From: Gracilaria gracilis
Taxonomy: Eukaryota > Rhodophyta > Florideophyceae > Gracilariales > Gracilariaceae
Reading direction: 5' to 3'
Assembly (NCBI GenBank): GCA_030374805.1
Contig: JARGSG010000154.1
Span: forward strand, 1 to 46,004
Length of the DNA stretch: 46,004 nucleotides
Shown: positions 29,009-39,226 of the stretch, piece after piece
Layout of the letters: each line of letters begins with the position of its first letter
Position numbering within the stretch: the first letter of the stretch is position 1
Notes under the pieces: model-generated
The model's database searches: none
What the model saw: the letters and a program-made list of their open reading frames with translations, nothing else
Told to the model about the DNA's origin: nothing
Position numbers and translations under genes: made by a program

Positions 29009-29760
29009 CATATACCCAGGGGCGTATTTCTGACTGACTAAATGGGGGTACCCCAAAGTCACTAGTCATTAGTTTATTACGGCAGTCAGTCAGATTTAGT
29101 CGTGATCTAGTCATCAAGTATATCACAAGAACTGTAGCGCATTTGGCACCATTGGGAGCATCATCTCTTCTTGGATATATCTCGAGCAACTTTGAGAACA
29201 GTTTGACGAAAAGGGAGAGGCAGTCGGATGCAAAACAGTGCCTTGTTGGTTTGCTCACGGACAAGCTTTTTCGCAATAGTGCTTTCTCTGGGACACTGGG
29301 CGGAGTTTGCAGTAATCTCTTCAACGCTGTTGCCTACCTGATGCTTGGCGTTTCTCCTAAGAGTGAGGGAAGTGATGAGGCCTTTCGTTTGGTCATTGAA
29401 ACGATCGGTGAGACAAAAAAATGGTAGGAATGAAGCCAGGAAAGATGCCTGATCAAACGGTGCCTTTGATGTTCGCAAGGAATGTAGCTTTTTTACTTGC
29501 CGCCGTCGTCGACAGCTTTGCTAGAAAGACATCTAAACTTTTAAGCAGAGTATTGACTAGTACTGACTTCTTGCCGTCGATTGTGGTATGCTTTGGACAG
29601 TGTCACGGCGCGTTTTTTGTTTCATATCTATGTATATAGTCAGTCATCGCGTTCAATGACTAGAATGACTGACTAGATATAAAGAGGACGAGTCAGTCAG
29701 TCAAAGTCATTCATAATTGTAGGGAAGTCAGTCAGTCATAAATACGGCCCTGCATATACC
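29009..29760. mobile_element. hAT-type non-autonomous DNA transposon with 8-bp target duplication
   Basis: Element 29017-29752 (736 bp), flanked on both sides by CATATACC (29009-29016 and 29753-29760). Terminal inverted repeats: CAGGGGCGTATTTCTGACTG at the left, and CAGGGCCGTATTTATGACTG when the right end is read in reverse. An 8-bp duplication with CAGGG ends is the hAT signature. Sub-terminal regions are rich in the TGAC/GTCA repeat unit (29031-29100, 29640-29745). It is far too short for a hAT transposase. Its interior holds two overlapping protein-like frames (29143-29427 and 29421-29639). Confidence 0.88.
29143..29639 (+). pseudogene. Protein-like frame inside the hAT-type element, frameshifted
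   Basis: Two frames abut at a run of A (29414-29420). The first (open from at least 29092 to TAG at 29425-29427) reads ...L-G-A-S-S-L-L-G-Y-I...F-R-L-V-I-E-T-I-G-E-T-K-K; the second (29421-29639) continues K-M-P-D-Q-T-V-P-L-M-F-A-R-N-V. A one-base slip in the A run would join them into at least 170 residues of mixed hydrophobic composition. There is no ATG at the first frame's start (TTG at 29143). I do not recognise it: it may be a captured host-gene fragment or a remnant of the parent transposon's coding region. Confidence 0.35.
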
Positions 29761-29795
29761 ACAGTTTCCTTGTACATCGAAGCATGACATTTACA

Positions 29796-30794
29796 TTACA
29801 CATACCTTGTAATACGGATGCGTCGACTTCCACTCAGTTGGGCAACAGTCATCTGTGGGTCGTCCCCTTGTGCAGCCTCAGCGTCGTGCCAAGCAAAAGA
29901 AGCCCAGTGGCTGGGGTTGCTGAAGTCAAAGAAGATGTGTCTCTTGAACGCCAGCGACGATACGAAAAACAATATGGAAAGAAGCCACACTATGCCTGAG
30001 ATGATTATGATCGTCAAAGGAATTGTAGTTGATTCCTTTCCTGTTTTCTTAAAAGCACACCTAGTCTTCAGCGGTCCCGCCAGTGCTCGACGTCTGACGT
30101 CACTCTCTTCTTTAATACCATCATCGTAACCGCTTATTGTCACTTCTCTGATCCTTTTCAAATCGTCGTCTGTGATGGTTAAGGGGGTGACATCGGTGGG
30201 TATGGCCGGGATTGACTGCCCATTGCCATCAATCCTAAATGCCTCAGTGATATACAATATGTTTTCCTCAAGGATAACTGCTGAACAAAGTCTGAAGACG
30301 CAATCTGAAAGACTTTCATCCCAAGATATGTTCCTGCGTTGTCCGATTGTATAGGAATATATAGCTTCGTCTCCGCACATCAAAGACTGCGTTTCCAAAC
30401 TATAGTTTCCAAGATGATGCGTTACCAGAGTGCCATTGAGTGAGGTGCATCCATAGTGAATTGTTTCTCCTTGGGATTCAAAATCACTGTCCACGACGCC
30501 GAAAGCCGTGTTCCGAATGCAGTCCTCTTCAGAGATGAAAGTCTGCACACTGGCTTCGCTGAAAGCGGATATGAGGGTTTCAAGGGCGACGAACATGAGG
30601 GTTGCAAACAACACCAGGCCAGTAATGATGCGCTTCTGAGACAAAATGCGGACGGACTGCTCGCGCGATAAACGTCGACATGTTATGAATTTGAATGTCC
30701 ACAAGGAGGCTGCGAGAAAGGCAACCTCTACGACAAGGCAGATGACAGTCACAATGAGACTGACAATCGGCGCTCGGATTGGTATTTGGACCAT
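29796..30794 (-). CDS. Three-pass membrane protein with Cys-containing extracellular region
   Basis: 332 residues, ATG 30794, stop TAA. Predicted membrane segments are at about 9-32 (I-V-S-L-I-V-T-V-I-C-L-V-V-E-V), 56-77 (I-T-G-L-V-L-F-A-T-L-M-F-V) and 267-290 (T-I-I-I-I-S-G-I-V-W-L-L-S-I-L). Between the second and third lies a loop of about 190 residues with eight Cys and N-glycosylation sequons (N-G-T, N-Y-S, N-I-S), most likely outside the cell or in a lumen. The C-terminal tail of about 40 residues is polar and ends in basic residues. No known family is recognised. It lies between the two ten-Cys secreted proteins, 36 bp from the hAT target duplication, which may have altered its 3' untranslated region. 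Confidence 0.8.
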   Translation of the reverse strand: MVQIPIRAPIVSLIVTVICLVVEVAFLAASLWTFKFITCRRLSREQSVRILSQKRIITGLVLFATLMFVALETLISAFSEASVQTFISEEDCIRNTAFGVVDSDFESQGETIHYGCTSLNGTLVTHHLGNYSLETQSLMCGDEAIYSYTIGQRRNISWDESLSDCVFRLCSAVILEENILYITEAFRIDGNGQSIPAIPTDVTPLTITDDDLKRIREVTISGYDDGIKEESDVRRRALAGPLKTRCAFKKTGKESTTIPLTIIIISGIVWLLSILFFVSSLAFKRHIFFDFSNPSHWASFAWHDAEAAQGDDPQMTVAQLSGSRRIRITRYV

Positions 30795-31249
30795 TTCAGT
30801 TGCAATAGCTTGAGGTAAAGGTTAGAAGCGCTTCATGTTACGAGGCAAGCAAGGGAAGGATGCTCGGAGAAAGCTGGCAGTGAGCGCCCCAGGCGCGAAC
30901 TCGTGTGGAGCAAGGGGTGTATGAGAAGAGCTGGTGGGCTCCGGCACTGTGTATCGAATGACGTCAGAGAAGCTCATCGAAACAAATCCACGCCAATCTC
31001 GAGTGGATGAGAATTGCTGTGCAAGATTTCCATCAACGCATACAGAAAGGGATCCGGCTAACGGAAATAACTCGACGCTGTAGAGTTACTCTCGAGCTAC
31101 GTTTGTGTGCCACCCGGCCCGTTTCTTGTTTTGCCCCGAAAATGGCGTCCACAATAGATATAACAGAATATGCTAGATATACGTGCGTTGCAACGCTCAT
31201 CTCTGTTTAAGTTACTTTGCATACCCTCTCCCTCGGAGTGAGCATAAAA
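30795..31249. other. Intergenic between membrane-protein gene and second secreted-protein gene
   Basis: About 455 bp holding the upstream region of the - strand membrane-protein gene and the 3' flank of the next - strand gene. No frame, RNA gene or clear TATA box was seen. Confidence 0.4.
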
Positions 31250-32134
31250 TCATAATAACGTCTTATAACATTTGCACCCCGATCGAGACGGGGGCCTGGA
31301 GAGAGCTTGGTTGCAGACCTCGACAAAGCAGTCACTCGGACTATTCAAGTCTCCTAAACTGTCTCCTCTCCTGCACTTTCCATTATAATTTCCTAGCGTA
31401 TCCAGAGGCACTCGGCAGTTGTTACAGATAGAAGACATGAACAAAATGCTATCGATATATGCACTGTCTCGGCAACACTGTTCACATCGTCGTTGGAATT
31501 CCTGGTTTTCAGCACCAACTGTTCCTAGAAAAGTGCTTGGAATTACCTGCTGTTTGTCCGACCCTTCGAAACTTTGGTTAAAATGTGACGGAGCCAAAGA
31601 TAGCGAGTGAAAGCCACTAACAGAATCTGTCAATGACACATATGATGTTCGTTGTCTATTAGGACTCAATTCCGGGGGAAACATCCGGTTGTGCACTGGT
31701 GGGACAGGCTCTAGCTCACTACCTTCACTCCCAGGAGTTGCCGGCAGTTCCACTTCTCCACGAACGTTTTGAAAGTCAAGTATGTGTTTTCGCAGCGGCT
31801 GATCCAGCGGCGAAGCATTTACAGCCCCTACCTCACTCCGCAGAATGTAGCCTTCATCTACAGAAGGAGCTTTAGTTTGCTTGTTCTGCTTCAAATTCCC
31901 ACGAATCGCTGAATGAATTGAGTTCATTTCTTCGATTGCCTGGCCTGGTTGTCCTATGCCCCCAGCACCACTCTTACCACGAAAGCCACTCCTCTTTGAA
32001 TGAACAAAATGTGTAGGTACCTGTGAAGGTGACCGTTGTACCATGCTTCCATGAACGACAGTGAAGATGAGGAGTTGTACATGTAAGTACATAAGCATGA
32101 ACATCTTGAGATTTCCCTTCCACGGGGTATGCAT
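31250..32134 (-). CDS. Second secreted protein with the ten-cysteine module
   Basis: 294 residues from ATG 32134, the first ATG downstream of the TATA box (the frame extends upstream only to a TTG at 32179), stop TGA. A signal peptide follows at residues about 11-30 (M-F-M-L-M-Y-L-H-V-Q-L-L-I-F-T-V-V-H-G). The middle (about 35-205) is low in Cys and rich in Ser, Pro and charged residues, so probably flexible. The last about 95 residues start S-T-F-L-G-T-V-G-A-E and carry C-x2-CC-x15-C-x2-C-x13-C-x14-C-x4-C-x12-C-x-C, the same order and almost the same spacing as in the protein at 26971-28419. The N-termini of the two proteins are unrelated, so this is one shared module on different bodies. 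The function is unknown. Confidence 0.83.
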   Translation of the reverse strand: MHTPWKGNLKMFMLMYLHVQLLIFTVVHGSMVQRSPSQVPTHFVHSKRSGFRGKSGAGGIGQPGQAIEEMNSIHSAIRGNLKQNKQTKAPSVDEGYILRSEVGAVNASPLDQPLRKHILDFQNVRGEVELPATPGSEGSELEPVPPVHNRMFPPELSPNRQRTSYVSLTDSVSGFHSLSLAPSHFNQSFEGSDKQQVIPSTFLGTVGAENQEFQRRCEQCCRDSAYIDSILFMSSICNNCRVPLDTLGNYNGKCRRGDSLGDLNSPSDCFVEVCNQALSRPPSRSGCKCYKTLL

Positions 32135-32276
32135 ATTGATCTTTACAAAGCGAGCCACGGTACCCTTAATATCGAGCAACCTTCAGATTGACGGAGATGA
32201 CCCAGGAAGTGCTGCTCTACTTGTGTACAACAGTTTGTCGGAGAGAGATTAGCTTCATTTGGTTCTTCATTTGGGC

Positions 32277-32285
32277 ATATTTATA
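32277..32285 (-). promoter_or_regulatory. TATA box of the second secreted-protein gene
   Basis: TATAAATAT on the - strand, about 145 bp upstream of ATG 32134, placing a transcription start near 32250. No ATG lies between that point and 32134 on the - strand. Confidence 0.55.
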
Positions 32286-34544
32286 GGAACGAAGATGGCC
32301 TGCTAACATTAGTAAGCTATTGAAATTGCGTCATTGACTGTAAACACCAATGGCGATCCGATGTGACGTTGCTTTTGCTAGCATATGACTTATTTTCATA
32401 TCGACGAAATATCCCGGCCTCCTTTGATATAGGGTAGGGGAGAAATACACGACGTTGTCCGACAGCGTAGTATTGCTACAGGATCATAACTTTACTCAGT
32501 AACTGTATAACAAAACTGATTGTTGCGATTGTGCGGGGTGCACAAGCCACCACAAACCGCAATTTCATGATCATGATGGGCTGAGCCCAATGCTCGATCA
32601 AGGAAGCGCCTCGGTCCGTAATCGATTCGGATCCTGTGCTAAAACGTTTTAAACAGAGCGTATCCCAAAAGAGGAGGATTATTAAACGACGATGCTACAG
32701 TACTGAAAGACGATGCTACTGTGGAAGGGAGGCTCATTAGAGTTACCACTCTGGAAGAGACGCTTAGCATCCCTTGGAGGGATGCTAAGCGTCTCTTGTT
32801 GGTTATCATTAATGCGAAACAAAAACACATTATGCGGAATAGCTTTTTCATTATTATTTCTTCTGAAGATGCCGGGAAGAAAAAGGGTCTTCACTTCGTA
32901 CGCGGCATTAAACACGTCCGGTACAATTTTGAACATGAGGACGGTGGATAATCTTGTTCTAAATCCATTGCCGCGTGCCACGCGATTGTTGGATTCTAAT
33001 ACTCAACTGAATCTCCCTCTGTTTGACCAGCCACAAATCCGCGAAGCGTTGTTGCAAAAGTGACGGCAAAAGTGTGCTTAGATACTATTTTCAAGAATGT
33101 TGGCATTATGGCTTCACACTATAATTAAAAGACTATTAGTGCCTTCGCAAGAGTACATAGTTCCGTTCCCTATTTTAACCACAGATAGCTTTTGCGGACG
33201 TATTCACCAATCTACTCAAATAACATTCATGAAAACAGAACAAATAGTTTTTCAAGGGATCCGCCGAAGTGGATTTATTTGAGCCAATTATGGCTGTCAT
33301 CGTGCAAGAGATGTCGGCATATCAGTTCGATCAGCACACAGCGGTGAGCTTCTGATCTCGTTCGCCTCGCCATTTGTTGATCGCTGTGAAATGGCCCAAG
33401 TAGAGTGCTTGCTTTTCAACAACACAACTACAAGCCAGTCGAGTAGAGCATCATAGGCTCCTCCAGTTGCTAACTCCACTACTTAACATGTACTGGCAGA
33501 TACAGCCGTTTCGCATTTACTGCCGTTTCCTTGCACGCTCCCTTCGCCTCCAGCTTACGTATCCCCTTGATCATGGGCGATCCAGCCAGTACTACCGTAG
33601 CTAGTATGGTGCCGAAACTATTTTTGTCTGTTCTTTTTCCATTCTACGCGAGCTCCAATTCATCACACCTGTAGGCAGCTATCTAAGGTTATGAGCGCTA
33701 TCATAGCTGTAAAAAGGTATCAACTGCGGTCGAAAACACCTTGGGTATTATATACCTAATACTTTGTTTGTACCATATTATAGCCCCGTGAGTGTAGCAC
33801 GGCTACTGATTTGTGGTTTGTGGCTACGCTGTAGAGATAAATCTTTTAGGTTGTTGGGGTTCTTACTGTAGCATACCCCTGCGTACGAGTAATTCACGTA
33901 CGCGTTTCATAAATGAGAGAGAGAAAGGTATCAAAGGTTAGGCAAGGTTAGAGTTCTAACCCTTAACGCTGGGAGATGCGGGAAAAAATGGCTTTTTGAC
34001 ATAAAATGGATACAATACTTAAAAGATATAGTGAACTAAAAAGCAGAGAATTTTTGCATAATACGGGTTACCATGAACACAAGGAGGGTCCATTTGCTTG
34101 CTTCGAAGAGTAACTGTGGTTAATCTAAAAAATGATCAATTGATGCTAATCTACATATATGATTTTATATGTTTTCATAAAGCTCAGAAGATCAATGTAG
34201 AAGAGCTTTGATTCGTTTTTGAAACAATCCCTTATTTATAGAAAACGTTATATTCTCTGAAGTGCACTTCGTTCTTGCAAATAAACCTAGATAAATTCTG
34301 GAGAAATATGTACAGTAAGCTGTCAAAGTAAAACCAAGATGTTCTACAATTGCAGCAGAAAGTCTGAAAGATACCTTCCTGTTTTTGCCTTTCTAAACCC
34401 AAATAATTTCTTCCAAGGCTTCATGTGTAAACTGGAACAGAAATCCAGTAACCATTCCTCACAAGAATATAGATTTCATGACAAACAATTAGTATCAAAT
34501 AGGTTCTATCAAGTCAAATAACGCAGTAAAGAGGAAAAAATTAT
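32286..34544. other. Long AT-rich intergenic region with one perfect hairpin, no gene seen
   Basis: About 2.2 kb, increasingly AT-rich to the right (33700-34500). Short frames near 32682-33063 exist on both strands only because a palindrome is read twice, and show no family motif. The one clear structure is the 19-bp hairpin at 32756-32796. Confidence 0.45.
32756..32796. repeat. Perfect 19-bp hairpin with 3-base loop
   Basis: AGAGACGCTTAGCATCCCT (32756-32774), loop TGG, and AGGGATGCTAAGCGTCTCT (32778-32796), with no mismatch. A diverged direct repeat GACGATGCTAC lies just to the left (32689 and 32709). It could be a small RNA precursor, a fold-back remnant or an end of a small transposon. 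Confidence 0.75.
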
Positions 34545-34999
34545 CTAAGCCACAACAAACTGTTCCATATTGTTAACCTTCGAATACTCGTCAATTAAAG
34601 CCTGTTCCATGTCCACATACACCATTTTTGAGTCATCACCGATCCATCCAAGATTAGTGGATTGCAACCTTTTTGACTGCATTGGAAACGGTAGTAAAAT
34701 TCGAGCAGTTGAAAATATTTTATCTGTGCTTCTTTCACGAAAACATTTCAATGAGCAATTGAATCCATCAAATTTGGGATGCTCCGCTTTGAGGCGTAAC
34801 CAGTCCAACCATGTTTTGTGGAAGAACCTTATATCCATTAGTGGTCGAGGCCAATATACTCTCAGCTCTAATACTTCTCCTCCTTCAACTACATGCACTG
34901 CAAAGTTACCTTGTCCAACTCCTGAAGGCAGAACTATGGCACATGACAACATTTGACGTGTTGTAGATGGCTCCATCCATTCGGACAACAGGTACAATG
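34545..34999 (-). pseudogene. 3' part of a gene interrupted by element C
   Basis: About 150 codons on the - strand ending at TAG 34545-34547. The frame runs from the LTR edge at 35000 and contains well-formed protein sequence: L-S-C-A-I-V-L-P-S-G-V-G, V-H-V-V-E-G-G-E-V-L, V-Y-W-P-R-P-L-M-D, F-H-K-T-W-L-D-W-L. Upstream of 34999 it runs into LTR sequence, so the 5' part must lie beyond the far end of element C, outside the window. The last five bases, CAATG (34995-34999), should be the target duplication. I do not recognise the family; it could be a host gene or an ORF of another mobile element. Confidence 0.55.
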
Positions 35000-36715
35000 T
35001 GTGGTATAATGCACAAAAAGGGAGAGAGTCCGAAGCGGTCTTGAGACGGGAGCGGCGGTAGCGTACAGTCTTGTGACTGTAATGAATCCGAGCGGAGAGA
35101 AGGGGCGGAAGCACCGGGCGGTCGAGGGGAGAGTAGACGATTGGTATCACCAGGCACGTACAGGAACGTGCGGAAGGGCACGAACGGTCTGAGAAACCCA
35201 ATAAAGGAGTAGCCGTGCGGTCTATCGTTAGTGCAAACTAGCGAAGAAGACGTTCGGCAGAAGATGCTTGTTGTTTACGATTGGGGCCTCGGGAGATCCG
35301 AGCTACAACTAAATATCGGGTCTGGGCCCCATTACTAACTACTGTACGATCGGTCTAATTTGCACTGTCAATACCAAGCCCGTACACGTGGCCAACTTGT
35401 ACGTTGTGCCAACCCGTCCGGCACTTGATCACCAAATCGTACACGTGGCGGTGCCACTGCACCAGCCCATCGTGCACTACCCCTTCGTACGTGAACGGCT
35501 GATCGGATACACCATGCACCAACTCGGGCCCACTATACTACAGATCCCCCTCCTACACTTGCGTTCCGCCCTCGGAGCGCCGCGTAGTGTCGTCAAGTCG
35601 CTACGCGTCTGTCCGCTTGGTTGAGAGGACGCCATAGTGTCCGTTCGGAAATTTTGCCCGGAAAGGGCGGGGCGAAGCCATGCCAAAATTTCCAAAGCGG
35701 GAGCGACGAAAAGGATCTTAAGTACGCGTGGTAAAGATCCAAGCCGAGCGGAGCGAAACGCACTGGTGCGCGAATGGGGGATCGAAGCCGTTCGAGGCGT
35801 GATCCGGGGTGGGCGCAACTGTTATACCTGTGCAGACCGTAGGCAATCGTTCGAGTACCTTCAACGTGCTTGGCCTCGCGTATGTTCAAGTCCGATCGGA
35901 AATGCGCATCTCGTCCTGTAGGGCATCCGCGACGGTCGCCACACGGGGCGTGTCCGGCAGGGCTTCGAAGTCGTCAGCCCCGCCTACCGCGAGGTCTGCA
36001 CTTGGTGTCATCCGTTCGGTAACACGCAGCACGCGTGCGTGGAGTCCGTACGAGTAACGGGGAGCCACAGCGTCCGCTTTCGGAAAATTTGCCCAGGATG
36101 GGCGGGGCGAAGCCATGCCCGATTTCCCTAAGTGGAGGGGACACCATATGGACGGAACCGTTGGGGACGCTTGCCGTGTTACGTACGAGCGGGCGTGAAG
36201 ACGGGTACTGACGGCAGCGAAGGCGTGCATGTATCCGTGTCTTTCCGTGCGGTTCGTCTCGAAGGAGAACGCCCGATGGGGATCCATTCGGTACACCCGG
36301 CACGTCTCGATGGAGGTTGTCTGGCGGGTATGCGTATTGGCGCGCGCCGCACGTCTCGACGGAGAGCGTACGGCGGATGATCCCTTAGCGGTCGAACGCG
36401 TGTCCGTGCTAGTACGCCGTGTCCGAAGCGGTGGTCCTCTTTCGTAAATGGGGTGGCGGTCGAAGGACCGTCAGTGCTCATTGTGACCATACGGGCGAGC
36501 GACCGTACGAATTGGACGCGATGCGACGCCGCGACGAAGCGAGTGTATAGTGTATCTCGTGTGCAGTGGGTGGCGGAACGTCAGCTCCTGATCCTCCAAT
36601 AAAAATAAATTGGTCAGCACTGAAATTTCGTCCGCGCGGTGCCTGTACGATGACATAGTCGTCGTGGCGATTCCAAACGGTCGGTAATACCTCAAGTACC
36701 GCGTTGTCGTGTTCA
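35000..36715 (-). repeat. 3' LTR of element C (1716 bp)
   Basis: Begins TGTGGTATAATGC on the + strand (the same start as the right LTR at 45664) and ends GTGTTCA next to the polypurine tract, so on the element strand it runs TGAACACG...TACCACA. It has TG...CA ends but no long terminal inverted repeat. It is GC-rich, with numerous CCGNNCGG palindromes (for example 35641-35648 and 36012-36019). The many short frames in it have no supported product. Confidence 0.9.
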
Positions 36716-36729
36716 CCTCCCCCTAAAGG
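36716..36729 (-). other. Polypurine tract of element C
   Basis: CCTTTAGGGGGAGG on the - strand, directly before the 3' LTR start TGAACACG. Related tracts AAGGAGGGGGAA occur inside pol at 39217-39228 and 42492-42503. Confidence 0.8.
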
Positions 36730-36749
36730 AGCGCCAGCCAAGCGTTGAC

Positions 36750-38948
36750 ATGCCCGAGTCGGTTCATTCCGTATCCAACCCTACGCACGCAATGGCGCCG
36801 ACTCCGAGCGGCTCTGGTACACCGTCGACACCTTTCCGTTCGGTCCCGTTACCGGGTCAGAAGTATGACCATCGCTTCCGTCGCGGTCTTACCGCTCCTC
36901 GCCGGAGGAAGCAGGTCCCGCTATCCGTCACGGAAAACGTCCAGAAGGGGTTCTTCGACGGCGAGCGCTTCGCGTCGATTCCGACGGCGCTACCGATGCG
37001 GGATATGGCGATTCGCAATCCGAAACGGACAAGCATCGAAGCTTGGCAAGCCCGCTGGAACCACCTGCCTGGTGTGACCGGACGGAAGAGTGAAGAGACC
37101 TACGGGCGGAGTGACATGTTATACCTGCGCTGTCCGGAGGAGAAGACCTATCAGGAGGCGTTGCAGCGTTTGTTCCACCGCTGCTCATCCGATTCGGGCT
37201 TCCCCGAGAAGGACATGAATCCGCTTGGGTTGGTGATGTTCGAACCGCCGTACGACTAGTTGTACTGGCTGGACCGTCAACGGTGGGGAAGTAATACCGC
37301 AACGGAGGCGAGAATCCGAGCGTCCCATGGGTTCCTGTACAGTTGGCACAACGTCGAGTTCTTTGACGTCCCTCTTCATCGCCGATCGGACTTGTATTGC
37401 TCCACAAACGAAGTGTGGACCAGCCTCGATGTGTCCCGCACCCTATCCGTACCGACTCCGTCCGTGTTGGCTTACCATTCGGAAGAGCTCCTCAAAGGTT
37501 CACCCATTCAGGGTGTTGTCCGTCAGGTCGTATATGCCGAGTGGGCGGTGTTTGCCTTTATGGCGTTCCTCCAGGCGGCCCACGAAGGTATCGAGGTCTT
37601 CACCCGTGCGGGGGACGAGCGTCTGTACCACAAGGACGGCCAAACCAAGTACGGGCGGTTGTTTCCGATGCCGTACAAACTGGTATGTATCCTGGCCGAG
37701 ATGGGACTCCCGAACGTTCTCCGCGGCACCGTGTTCCCATCGCAGGTCGGTGAGAAACTGTTACAGTACTCGTTGGAGACCGATTGGGACAACACTCCGG
37801 GGTTCCTGTGTTACGACTACTACTCCGATACGTTCCCGGCGATGCCCTCGACCGGATCGGTCGCGACGCAGATCACTCGTGTCCTGAAGGGTCCGGAGAG
37901 TCTCCCCCCCTGGCCCTTCAAAACCGTTCCGGACTTCTTCCCGCATGGGTTCATGGCGCAGGACTTCGAGGACGTGGCGCCGCTGCCGACTCCAATGGTG
38001 ACACCCGTTGAGGCGAAGACAGTTGTGGAGGCAGGAGTACAGGCAGGATCCGGTCGGAAGTCTTGGGACAAATCCGGGTTCGCCATTGAGGACAGCGCCA
38101 GCCCGCATTCGGACGGTGATACGCACAAGGCCTTCATGGCTCTCCGTGCGGCTTGTATTCCGTTCGGCGAAGAGGAACCTGCGACGCTTGACGACGCCCT
38201 GTTGGCGGCCCGAGCATGGATGCGCCGTGCGGTCAACGCCGAGACTGCTCTCCGTGAGCAGGCTCAGGCGCAGCTTAACCTGCTCGGTTACCTCCGGGCC
38301 CACTCCTTATTGGTCCTCGCGTCTTACGAGAAGTCCGTGACGGCTGGTCTGGGTATGGCGCCCGGTGTGGATGGGATGCCGATGTCGACGTTCGTGCCGC
38401 CGTTAGAGGAGCTGGTGACCAAATCCTATGAGGGAATTGCGCAACAGGTCGATGCGGAGCGTATCGTCGACCATATCGTGAAGAACATGCGCCAGGCGGC
38501 GGAGTCCTTTTTCAAGAGTGTCGAGCTGGTTGCGCCCTATATTCCGCCCGGGGAAGAGCCTGAAGGTGAAGGCCAGTCCGGTGACGGTGCAGGGCCGAGC
38601 GGTACGAACGCGGCCCCCGAAGGGAAGACTCCGCAAGAGGAGGTAACCCCTGCGGTCCAGGATGTTCCCATGCCGTCTCCGAGTGGAGACCAGGAGGGAA
38701 CGGAGACCGTTACGGTTGAGGAGGACCTCATAGAGCCGGCGCCTGCACCCGCAAGCCAATCGGGCAATAAGTCGGGTGGAAAGAAGAAGGTCGTGGCCAC
38801 TTCGCCGTGGCCTGGGGCCGCCTTGGCGTTCCAGCCGACAAAGACCGGTTCGAGTTCGCGTGGTGGTTCCGCTGGGGGCCGTGGTACCTCTCCGTGGGGT
38901 ACCCGTGGGCGTGGTATTACGAAGCCCGGTTGGAAGAAGACTACTTAG
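36750..38948 (+). CDS. Antisense frame of element C (169 + 562 codons around one TAG)
   Basis: One frame opposite to gag-pol, ATG 36750 (35 bp from the LTR) to TAG 38948, broken only by TAG 37257-37259; joined length would be about 732 residues. A Ser/Pro-rich start (1-35) is followed by a basic patch (R-R-R-K-Q near 50), a globular part to about residue 560 rich in Trp and Tyr (N-H-L-P-G, Y-W-L-D-R-Q-R-W, F-L-Y-S-W-H-N, A-E-W-A-V-F), then Glu/Pro-rich sequence and a Gly/Arg/Ser-rich, RGG-like C-terminus that would suit nucleic-acid binding. Several blocks match the B antisense product in the same order. It converges on the integrase stop at 39227, 278 bp away. No known family is recognised. 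Such length on the antisense strand of a degraded element argues for past selection. Confidence 0.72.
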
Positions 38949-39226
38949 TTGACCGTGCGTACTCGTAGCTTTCTTTTCTCCTAAGTAAACTTGTGATTGT
39001 TTGTGATGACCTGTGGGCCAATAGCGTGTCTTTCTGCGTGTGCCGTTGTCGAAAAAGGCGGCGTTTTGTAAAAATCGGAAAGTAATTGACCAATAGGCGT
39101 ACGTTGGTGGCGGTTTTCCGCCCAATGATAACGTAGTGGCGGCGCCTTTTGGTGTCCCGTGACGGTTCACTGCTTGCGAGCCAGTACGTACGATCTCGGA
39201 TCTCGGATCCGCCCCTTTCCCCCTCC

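Noticed and set aside
28926..29324. 132-codon - strand frame
   Set aside because: It crosses the left end of the hAT-type element and its target duplication, so it is a chimera of transposon and flank.
32682..33063. Overlapping frames of about 100 codons on both strands
   Set aside because: They share residues only because the 19-bp palindrome is read from both sides; there is no motif, no signal peptide and no codon pattern.
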